A stretch of DNA of 61,497 nucleotides from Duganella sp. (GCA_026225475.1 JAMFSU010000089.1:1-61497), one strand, 5' to 3'; shown: positions 44,105 to 54,356, numbered from the stretch's first letter. Notes: generated by a model from the sequence alone, not told the origin. A program made the numbers and translations.

Positions 44105-45085
44105 CTACAACCATCCCACCTTCCGCAATCGAAAATACAACCAGCTACAAGACCCAGCAATCACCACCAGCACCACCGGATAACTCCAGTGCCATTCCAG
44201 CTCGGGCATGAATTTGAAATTCATGCCGTACAGGCTGAACACCATGGTCGGAATCGCCAGTATTCCGCCCCAGCCGGCCAGCCGTTTGACCACTTCATTC
44301 TGACGAATAGTGACCTGCGCCAGATCGATCTGCATCGCCGCCGCCACCATATCGCGCAAGCGGTCGCCGGTTTCGACCAGGCGTACCACGTGGTCATAGA
44401 TATCGCGGAAATAGACCTTGCCGTCCTTGGTGATAATGTGTTCGTGGAAGCGCAACAATTGTGTGCAGACATCGAGCAAAGGTACCGCCGCCGAACGGAT
44501 CTTGATCAACTGGCGCTTGAGTTGATACAACTCCTGCAAATGCGCACGCTCGGAATCACGTTCGAACAGATCGGCTTCGTAACGATCAAACTGTGCTTCA
44601 AGCTCATCCATGATCGGCGCATAGTTGTCGACCACAAAATCCATGATCGAATACAGTACATAACTAGGTCCGCGCACCAGCCGTTCCGGCAATGACTCGC
44701 AATGTTCACGCACCTTGGTATAGCTGCGCGAAGAACCATGCCGCACCGACACCACAAATCGGGCACCGACGAACACGTGGGTTTCGCCGAACTGCACGGT
44801 GTCATCCACCGCCTGCGCGGTACGCAGCACCACAAACAAGGTATCGCCGTATTCCTCGATCTTGGGCCGCTGATGCGCGGCGTAGGCATCTTCCACTGCC
44901 AACTCGTGCAAGTTGAATTCTTCCTTGATCTGGCGCATTAGTTCGACGCTCGGTTCGAGCAGGCCGACCCAGACAAAGGTATCTTCCTGCATCAGCACGT
45001 CGCTGATTTCTTCGATGGTAATGTCGCGCAGCTTCTTGCCGCTCTTGTAAGCGGTGCAATTGACGATCATGTTGGCATTAATCAT
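44105..45085 (-). CDS. corA: CorA-type magnesium/cobalt transporter
   Basis: A 326-aa protein with a large cytoplasmic funnel and two C-terminal transmembrane helices. The CorA signature YGMNF is near residue 287, between the helices. Other matches are LHELAVEDAYAAHQRPKIEEYGD, LVRGPSYVLYSIMDFVVDNY and RQNEVVKRLAGWGGILAIPTMVFS. CorA conducts Mg2+ (and Co2+/Ni2+) inward. The start has AGGGG upstream. It is the last of three minus-strand genes with short spacings (16 and 25 bp), suggesting one operon with the DMT and MFS genes. Confidence 0.92.
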   Translation of the reverse strand: MINANMIVNCTAYKSGKKLRDITIEEISDVLMQEDTFVWVGLLEPSVELMRQIKEEFNLHELAVEDAYAAHQRPKIEEYGDTLFVVLRTAQAVDDTVQFGETHVFVGARFVVSVRHGSSRSYTKVREHCESLPERLVRGPSYVLYSIMDFVVDNYAPIMDELEAQFDRYEADLFERDSERAHLQELYQLKRQLIKIRSAAVPLLDVCTQLLRFHEHIITKDGKVYFRDIYDHVVRLVETGDRLRDMVAAAMQIDLAQVTIRQNEVVKRLAGWGGILAIPTMVFSLYGMNFKFMPELEWHWSYPVVLVVIAGSCSWLYFRLRKVGWL

Positions 45086-45101
45086 TTCGCCCCTATAGGA
45101 G

Positions 45102-45992
45102 TTAAGCAGCTTGCGGCACGATTCTGCGCTTGATCAATTGGGCCAGCATGACCCCGGCCAGCGTGATACCGCCGCCGATTGCATGATAAGCGTGCAAAGA
45201 TTCGTCCAGCGCCGCAACAGCGATTATGACGGTAAATATCGGTGACAAGTTCATGAACATGGTGGCATGACTGGCGCCCAGATGCGCAATCCCGTTCATC
45301 CACAGGATTTGCGAAATGATCGATGCCGCAATGCCGGCATATAGGATCAACGGCAGATTGGCGGCCGTCACTGGCGAATACGGCGCGGCCAGGCACAATG
45401 GCAGCAACAGCAGGACTGCCACCCAGATTTGCAGATATAGCAAATGCCAGGTCGCCATCGGCAACGCCCAGCGCCGCAACAACACGCCGTAGAACGCATA
45501 GGCAATCGTCGCCAGCAGCATCAGCAAATCGCCGAACACCACACCATTGCTGATCAATTGCGCCGGATGCCCCTTGCCGATCAGAATCATCAGCCCGAAC
45601 AGGGACAACATGCCTCCCAGCAAGGTGCCCCAGGTCGGCGCTTCGCGCAGTACCCAGCTACTGATCAGCAAGGTCAGCAAGGGCATCAGCGAGGCGATCA
45701 TGCCCATGCTCATGGCCGATGAAGTAGCGGCGGCAAAATAGGCCAGGCTTTGATAGAGCACCATGCCAAACAAGGCCAACACCACCACCTTCCACAGATG
45801 CGGACGGATTTGCCGACGTTGACGCCAGACACCGCGCAGGCAAAATGGGGTGAGCAGGATACCGGCCAGCAGCCAGCGATAAAACGAAATCGCCGCCGGT
45901 TCGATCACGCCGGCGCTCATCTTGCTGATGATGGTGTTGCCGGACCAGATCAGAATGGCACTGATTGGAAAGATCGCGTGTTTTAGTTGCAT
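45102..45992 (-). CDS. DMT-superfamily (EamA) transporter
   Basis: A 296-aa membrane protein with ten helices and two EamA halves: LKHAIFPISAILIWSGNTIISKM at the start, YQSLAYFAAATSSAMSMGMIASLMPLLTLLISSWVLREAPTWGTLLGGM, then the second copy ending in GASHATMFMNLSPIFTVIIAV. ATG 45992 with AGGG upstream is chosen over the open frame to 46079. Substrate unknown; proteins of this group export amino acids or other metabolites. It follows the MFS gene by 25 bp. Confidence 0.88.
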   Translation of the reverse strand: MQLKHAIFPISAILIWSGNTIISKMSAGVIEPAAISFYRWLLAGILLTPFCLRGVWRQRRQIRPHLWKVVVLALFGMVLYQSLAYFAAATSSAMSMGMIASLMPLLTLLISSWVLREAPTWGTLLGGMLSLFGLMILIGKGHPAQLISNGVVFGDLLMLLATIAYAFYGVLLRRWALPMATWHLLYLQIWVAVLLLLPLCLAAPYSPVTAANLPLILYAGIAASIISQILWMNGIAHLGASHATMFMNLSPIFTVIIAVAALDESLHAYHAIGGGITLAGVMLAQLIKRRIVPQAA

Positions 45993-46017
45993 AGATACCC
46001 TGGTTGCCCCGCTTGCA

Positions 46018-47436
46018 TCAGGTCGCGCTCTTGGCCGCGTTGGCAACCTTGCCACGCCCGGACATTTCGGCGCCAGCATTGTCTGGCAAACGCATGAGCA
46101 GTGGAATCGACAGCGATGCTACCACTGACACCGCCAAGAAGGCCGGCCAGAAATCGGCGGCCACCAAGGTCGCATGGCCCTGGAGTTGATTCGACAACTG
46201 CAAGGAAAAGCCGGCGATCACCACGCCCATGCCGACCGACAATTGCTGCGCTACGCTAGCGATGCTGGTGGCCTGACTTAATTTTTGAGTGTCAACATCG
46301 GCATAGGAAATCGCATTGATACTGGTAAATTGCAAGGAGCGGAAGCAGCCGCCGATCAGCAGTACCATGAACATCACCGCGTACGGCGTGGTTTGCGTGA
46401 ACAGGCCAATGGCTGCCAGCGATATGATGCCGCAACTGCCGTTGATGATCAGCACCCGGCGAAAGCCGTAGCGCTTCAGAAATACGGCGGCAATGGTTTT
46501 CATGAACATCGCGCCAGCAGCAGCAGCGCAAGTCAGCAAACCAGAATGAAACGGATTGAAGCCAAAGCCGAGCTGCAACATCAGCGGCAACAAAAATGGA
46601 ATCGCGCCGATACCGATGCGATACAACGATCCACCGCCAACGCCGGCCTGCAAGGTCGGTATCTTCAGCAGCCGCAGGTCGATCAAGGGATGCGTTGCAC
46701 GCCGCGCATGCCAGACATAGGCCAGCAAAGACAGCACGCCAAGCACCACACACACCAGCGAGATATCGCCACTGATCAGATGACGTCCAGTCGTGGCCAG
46801 ACCCAGCATCAGCAAGGAGCAACCCAGCGCCGACAACAGGAAGCCGAACCAGTCCAGCGGTGCTACCTGTTCGGCCTTGGTATTGGCGATGAAACGCGTG
46901 GCCAGATACAAGCCAAGGATGCTGATCGGGATATTGATGAAGAAGATCCAGCGCCAGTGAAAATACGTCGTGATGAAGCCACCCAGCGGTGGCCCCAGCA
47001 CTGGCCCGAACAAAGCCGGGATGGTCAAATAGCTGAGCGCCTTGACCAGGTCAACCTTATCGACACTGCGTAACACCACCAGACGCCCAACCGGCACCAT
47101 CATGGCGCCGCCGATACCTTGAAAAAACCGCGCCGCGACAAATTCCGGCAAGTTTTGCGACACGCCGCACAGGATCGATCCCAGCATGAATACGCAAATG
47201 GCCGAGCGAAAGATGGTCAGTGCGCCAAAGCGGTCAGCCATCCAGCCGCTGATCGGAATGAACACTGCCAAGCTGACCAAATAGGAAGTCAGTGCCAGTT
47301 TCATCGAAATCGGATCGACCGCCATATCGATCGCCAGCGCCGGCAGTGAGGTCGAAATGACCGTGGAATCCATCTGCTCCATGAACAAGGCACAGGCAAC
47401 GATGAGGGGAATGATGAAGGTACGCTGTAGAGCCAT
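46018..47436 (-). CDS. DHA2-family (EmrB/QacA-type) multidrug MFS transporter
   Basis: About 472 aa with 14 predicted helices. Characteristic parts are ALFMEQMDSTVISTSLPALAIDM (motif D1-like), SYLVSLAVFIPISGWMADRFGA (motif A), GIGGAMMVPVGRLVVLRSVDK, GPVLGPPLGGFITTYFHWRWIFFINIPISI (motif C). These place it in the drug:proton antiporter-2 group. I chose ATG 47436 because the first 105 residues of the open frame to 47751 do not look like protein coding. It is the first gene of the MFS-DMT-CorA run and divergent from pabBC. Confidence 0.9.
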   Translation of the reverse strand: MALQRTFIIPLIVACALFMEQMDSTVISTSLPALAIDMAVDPISMKLALTSYLVSLAVFIPISGWMADRFGALTIFRSAICVFMLGSILCGVSQNLPEFVAARFFQGIGGAMMVPVGRLVVLRSVDKVDLVKALSYLTIPALFGPVLGPPLGGFITTYFHWRWIFFINIPISILGLYLATRFIANTKAEQVAPLDWFGFLLSALGCSLLMLGLATTGRHLISGDISLVCVVLGVLSLLAYVWHARRATHPLIDLRLLKIPTLQAGVGGGSLYRIGIGAIPFLLPLMLQLGFGFNPFHSGLLTCAAAAGAMFMKTIAAVFLKRYGFRRVLIINGSCGIISLAAIGLFTQTTPYAVMFMVLLIGGCFRSLQFTSINAISYADVDTQKLSQATSIASVAQQLSVGMGVVIAGFSLQLSNQLQGHATLVAADFWPAFLAVSVVASLSIPLLMRLPDNAGAEMSGRGKVANAAKSAT

Positions 47437-47574
47437 CGTATGCAAATGAGAGGAGAGTTGGGAGCCGACTAGTGCCGCCAGTATACCGTTTAAGCTATGA
47501 TGCTGCCGGGCGGCAAGCGATGTTGCGGCTGCCTGTCGCCCCTGTGCGCCACTCTGATCTGAATCTGCACCGCC

Positions 47575-49431
47575 ATGCTGCCATCCTGTTTTGCTTTGCT
47601 TGACGACAACAATACGCGCCGTGATGACGCCGACAATACGCCGCGTTCGCGTCTGTATACCGGTTACCACTCCAGCCTGCATTGCCATGATGCGGCTGGC
47701 TTGCCGGGACTGTTGGTGCACATGCAGGCAGCGTTGCAGCAAGGTTTGCATGCAGTCAGCTTATTTGGCTATGAATTGGGCGCGCATCTGCATCGGATTA
47801 CCACTGACGAGGCCGGTGCAACGCCATTGGCAGAAATATTGTTATTTTCACAATGCCAGCACTTGAGCGCGGCACAGGCAGCGCATTGGCTGCAAGAACA
47901 ACAATCGACCGCTGCCCATGAAACCGGCGCCTGCGGTATCGCCCAGGTACGCGCCAGTGTCGATGAAGCAGCGTTCACTGCGGCGATTACTCGCATCCAT
48001 GACTACATTGCCGCTGGCGATACGTATCAGGTCAATTACACCTATCGGCTGCACTTCGATGCGTTTGGCGCGCCGCTGCAGTTGTACAGCAAACTGCGCG
48101 CACGCCAGGCTGTGCCTTACGGTGCGTTGATTTGCCTGCCTGATCAGCGCTGCATCCTGTCGTTTTCGCCGGAATTGTTCGTGCAGCATCAGCAAGGCGT
48201 GTTGCGCACCCAGCCGATGAAAGGCACTGCCGCTGCAGGCGCGACGCCGGAGGAAGATCTCCAGCGCGCTACCTTGTTGGCACAGGATGAAAAAAACCGT
48301 GCCGAAAATCTGATGATCGTCGATTTGTTGCGCAATGATCTGGGACGCGTGGCCACCAATGGTTCGGTGGCCGTTCCGCATCTCTTTGCGGTGGAACGCT
48401 TCGGTCAGGTGTTGCAAATGACTTCTACTGTAACGGCGCAACTGCGGCCCGAGGTCAGCCTGAGCGAACTGGTCACGGCGCTGTTTCCATGTGGCTCGAT
48501 TACCGGCGCGCCGAAACGGCGCAGCATGGAGATCATTGCCGAACTGGAAAGTACTCCGCGCGGTTTATATACCGGTGCCATCGGCTGGTTCGATGCGGCG
48601 CAGGATGGCCGAGCGATTGCTAACTTCTGTCTGTCGGTGCCGATCCGTACGCTGTTGCTGCAAGCACCGCAGCGCGGTGTGCGTGCTGGCGAAATGGGCG
48701 TCGGTGCGGGTATCGTGCATGACAGCCAGGCTGCCGATGAATATGCAGAATGTCATTTGAAAGCGCGCTTTTTGACCGCGCTGGAAAGCGATTTCAGTCT
48801 ATTTGAAACCATCTATGCAACACAGGAAGACGGTTGCCGTCATCTGGAGCTACATTTGCAACGGTTGCAGCAGTCGGCGGCCTATTTCCATTTCCGTTTT
48901 GACGTGCAGGCAATACGTGCGCTACTGGCGCAGACTTGCCTGCAATTGCCGGCGGATGTGCCGCATCGGTTGCGGCTGGATTTGTTTGGCGACGGTGAAC
49001 TGCGGGTGCAGTTGGGGGCGTTGGCAACGCTGGGTGCGCGCGTACGGGCATTTATTTCGCCGCAACTACTGGACGGCGATGATGTGTTCTTGCGGCATAA
49101 AAGTTCATGTCGTCGTGTCTACGATCTTGCCTGGAAAGAAGCTGAGCAACGTGGCGGGTTCGACATGCTGTTCTTCAATCAGCATGGTGAGCTGATGGAG
49201 GGCGGTCGCAGCAATGTTTTTGTGCAGCTTGATGGACATTGGTATACGCCGCCGCTGTCTGCCGGCGTGTTACCGGGGGTGATGCGCACGGTGTTGTTGC
49301 AGGACCAGGATTGGGCGGCTGCTGAACGGATGCTTACTCGGGGGGATCTGGCGCGGGCTGAGCGGGTGGTGTTGTGTAACGCTTTGCGGGGGGTGATGGA
49401 GACCGATGTTCTTAATCTAGCGCCAAAATGA
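47575..49431 (+). CDS. pabB: Fused aminodeoxychorismate synthase component I / aminodeoxychorismate lyase (PabB-PabC)
   Basis: A 618-aa fusion. Residues ~1-400 are the chorismate-binding PabB part (QVNYTYRLHFD, LPDQRCILSFSPELF, catalytic-type Lys216 in QPMKGTA, FPCGSITGAPKRRSMEIIAELE, GVGAGIVHDSQAADEYAE). The rest is a class IV PLP-dependent lyase (FSLFETIYATQEDG, Lys509 in HKSSCRRVYD and EGGRSNVFV). Together they turn chorismate into 4-aminobenzoate for folate. The usual 'KGTRPRG' of PabB reads KGTAAAG here. A separate glutaminase (PabA) is not in the window. Confidence 0.9.
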   Translation: MLPSCFALLDDNNTRRDDADNTPRSRLYTGYHSSLHCHDAAGLPGLLVHMQAALQQGLHAVSLFGYELGAHLHRITTDEAGATPLAEILLFSQCQHLSAAQAAHWLQEQQSTAAHETGACGIAQVRASVDEAAFTAAITRIHDYIAAGDTYQVNYTYRLHFDAFGAPLQLYSKLRARQAVPYGALICLPDQRCILSFSPELFVQHQQGVLRTQPMKGTAAAGATPEEDLQRATLLAQDEKNRAENLMIVDLLRNDLGRVATNGSVAVPHLFAVERFGQVLQMTSTVTAQLRPEVSLSELVTALFPCGSITGAPKRRSMEIIAELESTPRGLYTGAIGWFDAAQDGRAIANFCLSVPIRTLLLQAPQRGVRAGEMGVGAGIVHDSQAADEYAECHLKARFLTALESDFSLFETIYATQEDGCRHLELHLQRLQQSAAYFHFRFDVQAIRALLAQTCLQLPADVPHRLRLDLFGDGELRVQLGALATLGARVRAFISPQLLDGDDVFLRHKSSCRRVYDLAWKEAEQRGGFDMLFFNQHGELMEGGRSNVFVQLDGHWYTPPLSAGVLPGVMRTVLLQDQDWAAAERMLTRGDLARAERVVLCNALRGVMETDVLNLAPK

Positions 49432-49537
49432 TAAACCCCCGAAAAATCGAGGGCTTATCGGTAGTCTGAGGAGTTCGCGGGCTCTTTTTATGATGATTTA
49501 GACCGCACTGACTGCAGTCACGGCTCATCGTACAGTC

Positions 49538-49948
49538 TTATTTGGATGGGGTTTTATAGCCACAAACCAACTGCAGCATCGCATCGGCAACCGAGTTTGG
49601 CACGGGCATGGCGAACTGCATGTTTTTCAATGCATCGGAGTGATCGCGCTTAGGACCCTTGCCATCATTGTCGGCGAAGATGATTTCATTGGTCAGCTTC
49701 ATGGTCTGGTCTTTGCAATTGTATTGATGCTTGTCCTTGTAGGACTTGAGTGTAGGAAACTCACGTTCATTATTGGGGCGTGCCGTGGAAAAATTCCACA
49801 GCGACCATGCTTCGCGAATGCCGTTGACGTCCTTGATTGAATCAATATCCATTGATAGGTTGGCAGCTTCACTGCCACCGATGTTTTGCCAGTTTTCGGC
49901 ATGGGCGCCGACGCAAACGAAACACAACATCAAAAGCCATTTTTTCAT
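49538..49948 (-). CDS. Secreted surface-adhesin protein E-like protein (second copy)
   Basis: About 136 aa with a signal peptide (KKWLLMLCFVCVGAHA, cut after residue 17). The mature chain has the same layout as the protein at 2220-2624: an early tryptophan (NWQNIGG), the strand LSMDIDSIKDVNG, an aromatic turn (AWSLWNF) and a C-terminal cysteine (QLVCGYK). Two cysteines could pair. The sequence similarity is low to moderate, and function is unknown. Confidence 0.68.
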   Translation of the reverse strand: MKKWLLMLCFVCVGAHAENWQNIGGSEAANLSMDIDSIKDVNGIREAWSLWNFSTARPNNEREFPTLKSYKDKHQYNCKDQTMKLTNEIIFADNDGKGPKRDHSDALKNMQFAMPVPNSVADAMLQLVCGYKTPSK

Positions 49949-50138
49949 CGTTTATCCCATTCTTTTCAGGTGGCGCGAGTGCCGTATTGCGGCCCGCAAT
50001 CTGTTTCGTCGTAGACGACAGTCGTATTGCCGACCATCGCATGCCAAGGGCTGCAAGCATAGCCTGCCGCCCTGGTGCTTACAAGTGCAGTAACGTTTTA
50101 TTTCATTTTGTTAAACTTGCACTCATGTGAAGCCGGAA

Positions 50139-50169
50139 TTGGCGCGGTGCTGCCGCTGCCAGCTATAAT
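50139..50169 (+). promoter_or_regulatory. Candidate thrC promoter
   Basis: TTGGCG (50139-50144), a 19-bp spacer and TATAAT (50164-50169), about 66 bp before the thrC ATG. The spacer from 49949 shows no further gene. Confidence 0.4.
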
Positions 50170-50235
50170 GTCGGACTTGCTGCATCTGCTTGCCTCTGCT
50201 GTTGGACCTAACGTCAGACCTAACTACATTACGCC

Positions 50236-51696
50236 ATGCAATACGTTTCCACTCGCGGTCATTCTGCAACACCTTCCTTTTCCGAAATTTTGCTGGGCGG
50301 CCTGGCTCCTGATGGCGGCCTGTATCTGCCTGCCAGTTATCCGCAAGTCAGTGGTGCCGAGCTTGATCAGTGGCGCACGCTGTCCTATGCAGAGTTAGCC
50401 TATGAAGTGCTGAAGAAGTTTGCCACCGATATTCCTGACGCCGATCTCAAGGCATTGGCCGACCAGACCTATCGCGCTGAGGTCTATCGCAATGTGCGGG
50501 CTGGTGAAGATGCTGCCAGCATCACGCCTTTGCGTGTGCTGGAAGATCAGGATGGCAAGAAACTGGTCTTGCAGGCGCTGTCGAACGGCCCGACCTTGGC
50601 ATTCAAGGACATGGCGATGCAATTGCTGGGTAATCTGTTCGAGTACGCGCTGGCCAAGAAGGGCGCTGAACTCAATATTGTCGGCGCTACTTCGGGAGAT
50701 ACCGGTAGTGCCGCTGAATATGCAATGCGCGGCAAGCAGGGTATTCGCGTCTTTATGCTATCGCCACACAAAAAGATGAGCGCATTTCAAACTGCGCAAA
50801 TGTTCAGTCTGCAAGACGAGAATATTTTCAATCTGGCCGTTGAAGGCGTGTTCGACGATTGCCAGGATATTGTCAAGGCCATTTCCAACGACCTCGATTA
50901 CAAGGCCACGCAAAAGATCGGCACCGTCAATTCAATCAACTGGGCGCGGGTGGTGGCGCAGGTGGTTTATTACTTCTGCGGCTATCTGAGCGCTACTACC
51001 AGCAATGAGCAAAAAGTGTCGTTCACGGTGCCATCGGGCAATTTCGGCAATATCTGTGCAGGCCATATTGCACGCATGATGGGGTTGCCGATCGATAAAC
51101 TGGTGGTTGCCACCAACGAAAATGATGTGCTCGATGAGTTCTTCCGCACCGGCATCTATCGTGTCCGCAAATCAGCTGAAACCTATCACACCAGCAGCCC
51201 CAGCATGGACATTAGCAAGGCCTCCAATTTCGAGCGCTTTATCTATGACTTGCTGGGGCGCGACAGCGCGCGCGTGAAGGCCTTGTTCGACAAAGTCGAG
51301 CATGCCGGTGGTTTTGATCTGACTGGCGCTGCGGGCAGCGACGGCGATGAATTCGCCAGTGTGTTGCGTTACGGTTTTGCCTCGGGCAAGTCGACGCATG
51401 CTGATCGTCTGGAGACGATACGTTTCGCCGAGCAGCAATACGGCATCACAGTCGATACGCATACCGCTGACGGCATCAAGGTAGCGCGCGAGAACCTCAT
51501 GCCCGGCGTCACCATGATCGTGCTGGAAACCGCTTTGCCAGCCAAGTTCAATGAAACCATTCGCGAAGCGTTGGGCCGGGATGCCGAGCGCCCAGCCGGT
51601 TTTGAAAATATCGAAGCCTTGCCGCAACGGTTCGAGGTGATGGCCGCTGATACTGCCAAGGTGAAGGCGTTTGTGGCAGCGCATACCGGCCTGTAA
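50236..51696 (+). CDS. thrC: Threonine synthase
   Basis: A 486-aa PLP enzyme that converts O-phosphohomoserine to L-threonine. It has the longer-class N-terminus (MQYVSTRGHSATPSFSEILLGGLAPDGGLYLP). The PLP lysine lies in GPTLAFKDMAMQLLG (about residue 124), the phosphate loop in GATSGDTGSAAEYAM, and KIGTVNSINWARVVAQVVYY follows. The C-terminal part TADGIKVARENL is typical. No clear ribosome binding site is seen before the ATG. The adjacent hom gene often found upstream is absent. Confidence 0.96.
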   Translation: MQYVSTRGHSATPSFSEILLGGLAPDGGLYLPASYPQVSGAELDQWRTLSYAELAYEVLKKFATDIPDADLKALADQTYRAEVYRNVRAGEDAASITPLRVLEDQDGKKLVLQALSNGPTLAFKDMAMQLLGNLFEYALAKKGAELNIVGATSGDTGSAAEYAMRGKQGIRVFMLSPHKKMSAFQTAQMFSLQDENIFNLAVEGVFDDCQDIVKAISNDLDYKATQKIGTVNSINWARVVAQVVYYFCGYLSATTSNEQKVSFTVPSGNFGNICAGHIARMMGLPIDKLVVATNENDVLDEFFRTGIYRVRKSAETYHTSSPSMDISKASNFERFIYDLLGRDSARVKALFDKVEHAGGFDLTGAAGSDGDEFASVLRYGFASGKSTHADRLETIRFAEQQYGITVDTHTADGIKVARENLMPGVTMIVLETALPAKFNETIREALGRDAERPAGFENIEALPQRFEVMAADTAKVKAFVAAHTGL

Positions 51697-51714
51697 ACCG
51701 ATAAAAGCCAAGGC

Positions 51715-52620
51715 TTAGGTTTTGCGCCAGTAATCCGGTTGCGCATAGGCGTGGCGCAGGAAGTCTACGAATGCCCGGATGCGAAATGGCAGATGACGGC
51801 GCTGGGCGAACACGGCATAGATGTCGTTGCCCGGCGCGGCAAATTTGTCGAGTACCGTTACCAGTTGGCCCGATTCAATCGCCGATCCGACTTCCCACAT
51901 CGAACGCCAAGCCAGGCCTTTGCCGTTCAAGGCCCAGTTGTGCAAGACTTCGCCGTCATTGCACACCATATTGCCGGTTACTTTGAAGACACTGTTCTTG
52001 CCATGATGGCGGAAGGTCCAGCCGCGCTGGCTGCCTTCGCTGCTGATGGCCAGACAATTGTGGCGTACCAAATCGTCCGGGCTGAGTGGCTCGCCGTGGC
52101 GGCGCAGATAAGCAGGGGAGGCGACTACCACGCGATGGTTGTCGGCCAGCTTGACGCTGATCAGATTGGAGTCGGTTAGCGCAGCGATGCGGATCGCGAC
52201 ATCAACGCCTTCGCCGATCAAATCGACGATGCGGTCGTTCAGATTCAGTGTCAACGTCACATCGCGGTGTTCTGCCAGGAAGGAGGGCACCAGCGGCGCC
52301 ACATGCTGGCGCCCGAAACCGGCCGGCGCCGAAATCAGCAGATTGCCACTCGCCTTGGCGCTGCGCTCCGATACCGATGATTCTGCATCTTCCAGATCGG
52401 CCAGAATACGCTGGCAATCTTCCAGAAACGCGGTACCTTCATTGGTCAGCACAATCTTGCGCGTGGTGCGTTGAAGCAACTTTACGCCCAGTCTTTCTTC
52501 CAGTGCATCCAGGCGGCGCCCTATCATGGCTGGTGCAATGCCCTCGGCACGGGCGGCCGCCGACAAGCTACCCTTGGCGGCAACATCAACGAAAGTGGAA
52601 ATTTGCTTGAACTGATCCAT
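51715..52620 (-). CDS. LysR-family transcriptional regulator
   Basis: About 301 aa. HTH: MDQFKQISTFVDVAAKGSLSAAARAEGIAPAMIGRRLDALEERLGVKLLQRTTRKIVLT. The effector domain follows (LLISAPAGFGRQHVAPLVPSFLAEHRDVTLTLNL; VDVAIRIAALTDSNLISVKL). I chose ATG 52620 over the open frame to 52677 because it starts the conserved HTH. It lies divergently from the malate synthase gene, 149 bp apart, so control of the glyoxylate shunt is likely but not proven. Confidence 0.93.
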   Translation of the reverse strand: MDQFKQISTFVDVAAKGSLSAAARAEGIAPAMIGRRLDALEERLGVKLLQRTTRKIVLTNEGTAFLEDCQRILADLEDAESSVSERSAKASGNLLISAPAGFGRQHVAPLVPSFLAEHRDVTLTLNLNDRIVDLIGEGVDVAIRIAALTDSNLISVKLADNHRVVVASPAYLRRHGEPLSPDDLVRHNCLAISSEGSQRGWTFRHHGKNSVFKVTGNMVCNDGEVLHNWALNGKGLAWRSMWEVGSAIESGQLVTVLDKFAAPGNDIYAVFAQRRHLPFRIRAFVDFLRHAYAQPDYWRKT

Positions 52621-52769
52621 CGCGGTAACCTCGAATCTGACTTCTGCATTATCTTTCCACTTATGACTAAAACGCAAAGATAAAGTGATAAATCGTGCTA
52701 CTCATGTCGATTTAGTTTAAATATACTTGATTCAACATTTACCGATCCATAACGATAAGGAGCACAGCA

Positions 52770-54356
52770 ATGACGCAATTGACCCTGCCAGCCGGCATGC
52801 AGATTTCTGGTGAAATCAAGCCAGGCTACGAACAGATTCTGACACCAGACGCCCTGGCGCTGGTGGCAAAATTGAGCCGTGCATTTGAAACGCGTCGCCA
52901 GGAATTGCTGGCCGTTCGTGCCGAGCGCGTCAAGCGTCTCGATGCTGGTGAGCGTCCTGACTTCCTGCCTGAGACGGCCGCTATTCGCAGCGGCGACTGG
53001 AAGATTGCACCGATCCCCAAGGCGCTGGAATGCCGTCGGGTGGAAATCACCGGCCCAGTCGAGCGCAAGATGGTCATCAACGCTTTCAATTCGGGCGCTG
53101 ACAGTTACATGACCGACTTCGAAGATTCCAATTCGCCGGTGTGGGACAATCAAATCAGCGGCCAGATCAATCTGTCCGATGCAATTCGCCGCACCATTTC
53201 GCTAGAGCAAAATGGCAAGAGCTACAAGCTCAACGACAAGATCGCCACGCTGGTCGTGCGCCCGCGCGGCTGGCATCTCGATGAAAAACACGTCACCATC
53301 GATGGCAAGCGCATCTCTGGCGGTATTTTCGACTTCGCGTTGTTCCTGTTCCACAACGCCAAGGAGCAGTTGGCGCGCGGTGCTGGTCCGTATTTTTATC
53401 TACCGAAGATGGAATCGCATCTGGAAGCACGTCTGTGGAACGACATCTTCGTCATGGCGCAAAATGAAATCGGCCTGCCACAAGGCACAATCAAAGCCAC
53501 GGTGCTGATTGAGACCATCACCGCTGCGTTCGAAATGGAAGAAATCCTGTATGAACTGCGTGAACATAGCGCCGGTTTGAATGCCGGCCGTTGGGATTAC
53601 ATCTTCTCGTGCATCAAGAAATTCAAGAACGACAAGGATTTCTGTCTAGCCGACCGCGCCAAGGTCACCATGACCGCGCCATTCATGCGCGCCTATGCCT
53701 TGCTGTTGCTGAAGACCTGCCACAAGCGTGGTGCGCCTGCAATTGGCGGCATGAGTGCTTTGATTCCGATCAAGAACGATCCAGAAAAGAATGCGGTTGC
53801 CATGCAAGGAATCATCAACGACAAGAAGCGCGATGCCACCGACGGCTACGACGGCGGCTGGGTTGCGCATCCAGGTTTGGTCGAAGCATCGATGAAGGAA
53901 TTTGTTGCAGTGCTGGGCGACAAGCCTAACCAATTTGAAAAGCAACGTCCCGATGTCGACGTGAAAGCGTCCGACTTGCTCAACTTCCAACCGGAAACGC
54001 CGATCACCGAAGCCGGTCTGCGTTACAACATCAATGTTGGCATTCACTATCTGGGCGCCTGGCTGGCTGGTAATGGTTGCGTGCCTATCCACAATTTGAT
54101 GGAAGACGCTGCGACTGCTGAAATCAGCCGTGCGCAAGTCTGGCAATGGATCCGCAGCACCAAGGGTAAGCTCGACGATGGCCGCAAGGTCACTGCCGAC
54201 ATGGTGCGCGCGATGATTCCGGAAGAGCTGGTCAAGGTCAAGGAAATTGCCGGTAACGGTGTGACTTATGATCGTGCTGCCAAGATTTTTGAAGAAATGT
54301 CGACTTCGGATAACTTCGCTGAATTCCTGACTTTGCCGTTGTACGAAGAAATCTGA
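52770..54356 (+). CDS. aceB: Malate synthase A
   Basis: A 528-aa enzyme joining glyoxylate and acetyl-CoA to make malate in the glyoxylate cycle. Class A blocks are visible: [26 protein letters not shown] (with the FEDS catalytic segment), [64 protein letters not shown] and [28 protein letters not shown] (here [11 protein letters not shown]). AAGGAG lies 8 nt before the ATG. Isocitrate lyase is not in the window. Divergent LysR and a stem-loop after the stop frame the gene. Confidence 0.96.
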   Translation: MTQLTLPAGMQISGEIKPGYEQILTPDALALVAKLSRAFETRRQELLAVRAERVKRLDAGERPDFLPETAAIRSGDWKIAPIPKALECRRVEITGPVERKMVINAFNSGADSYMTDFEDSNSPVWDNQISGQINLSDAIRRTISLEQNGKSYKLNDKIATLVVRPRGWHLDEKHVTIDGKRISGGIFDFALFLFHNAKEQLARGAGPYFYLPKMESHLEARLWNDIFVMAQNEIGLPQGTIKATVLIETITAAFEMEEILYELREHSAGLNAGRWDYIFSCIKKFKNDKDFCLADRAKVTMTAPFMRAYALLLLKTCHKRGAPAIGGMSALIPIKNDPEKNAVAMQGIINDKKRDATDGYDGGWVAHPGLVEASMKEFVAVLGDKPNQFEKQRPDVDVKASDLLNFQPETPITEAGLRYNINVGIHYLGAWLAGNGCVPIHNLMEDAATAEISRAQVWQWIRSTKGKLDDGRKVTADMVRAMIPEELVKVKEIAGNGVTYDRAAKIFEEMSTSDNFAEFLTLPLYEEI

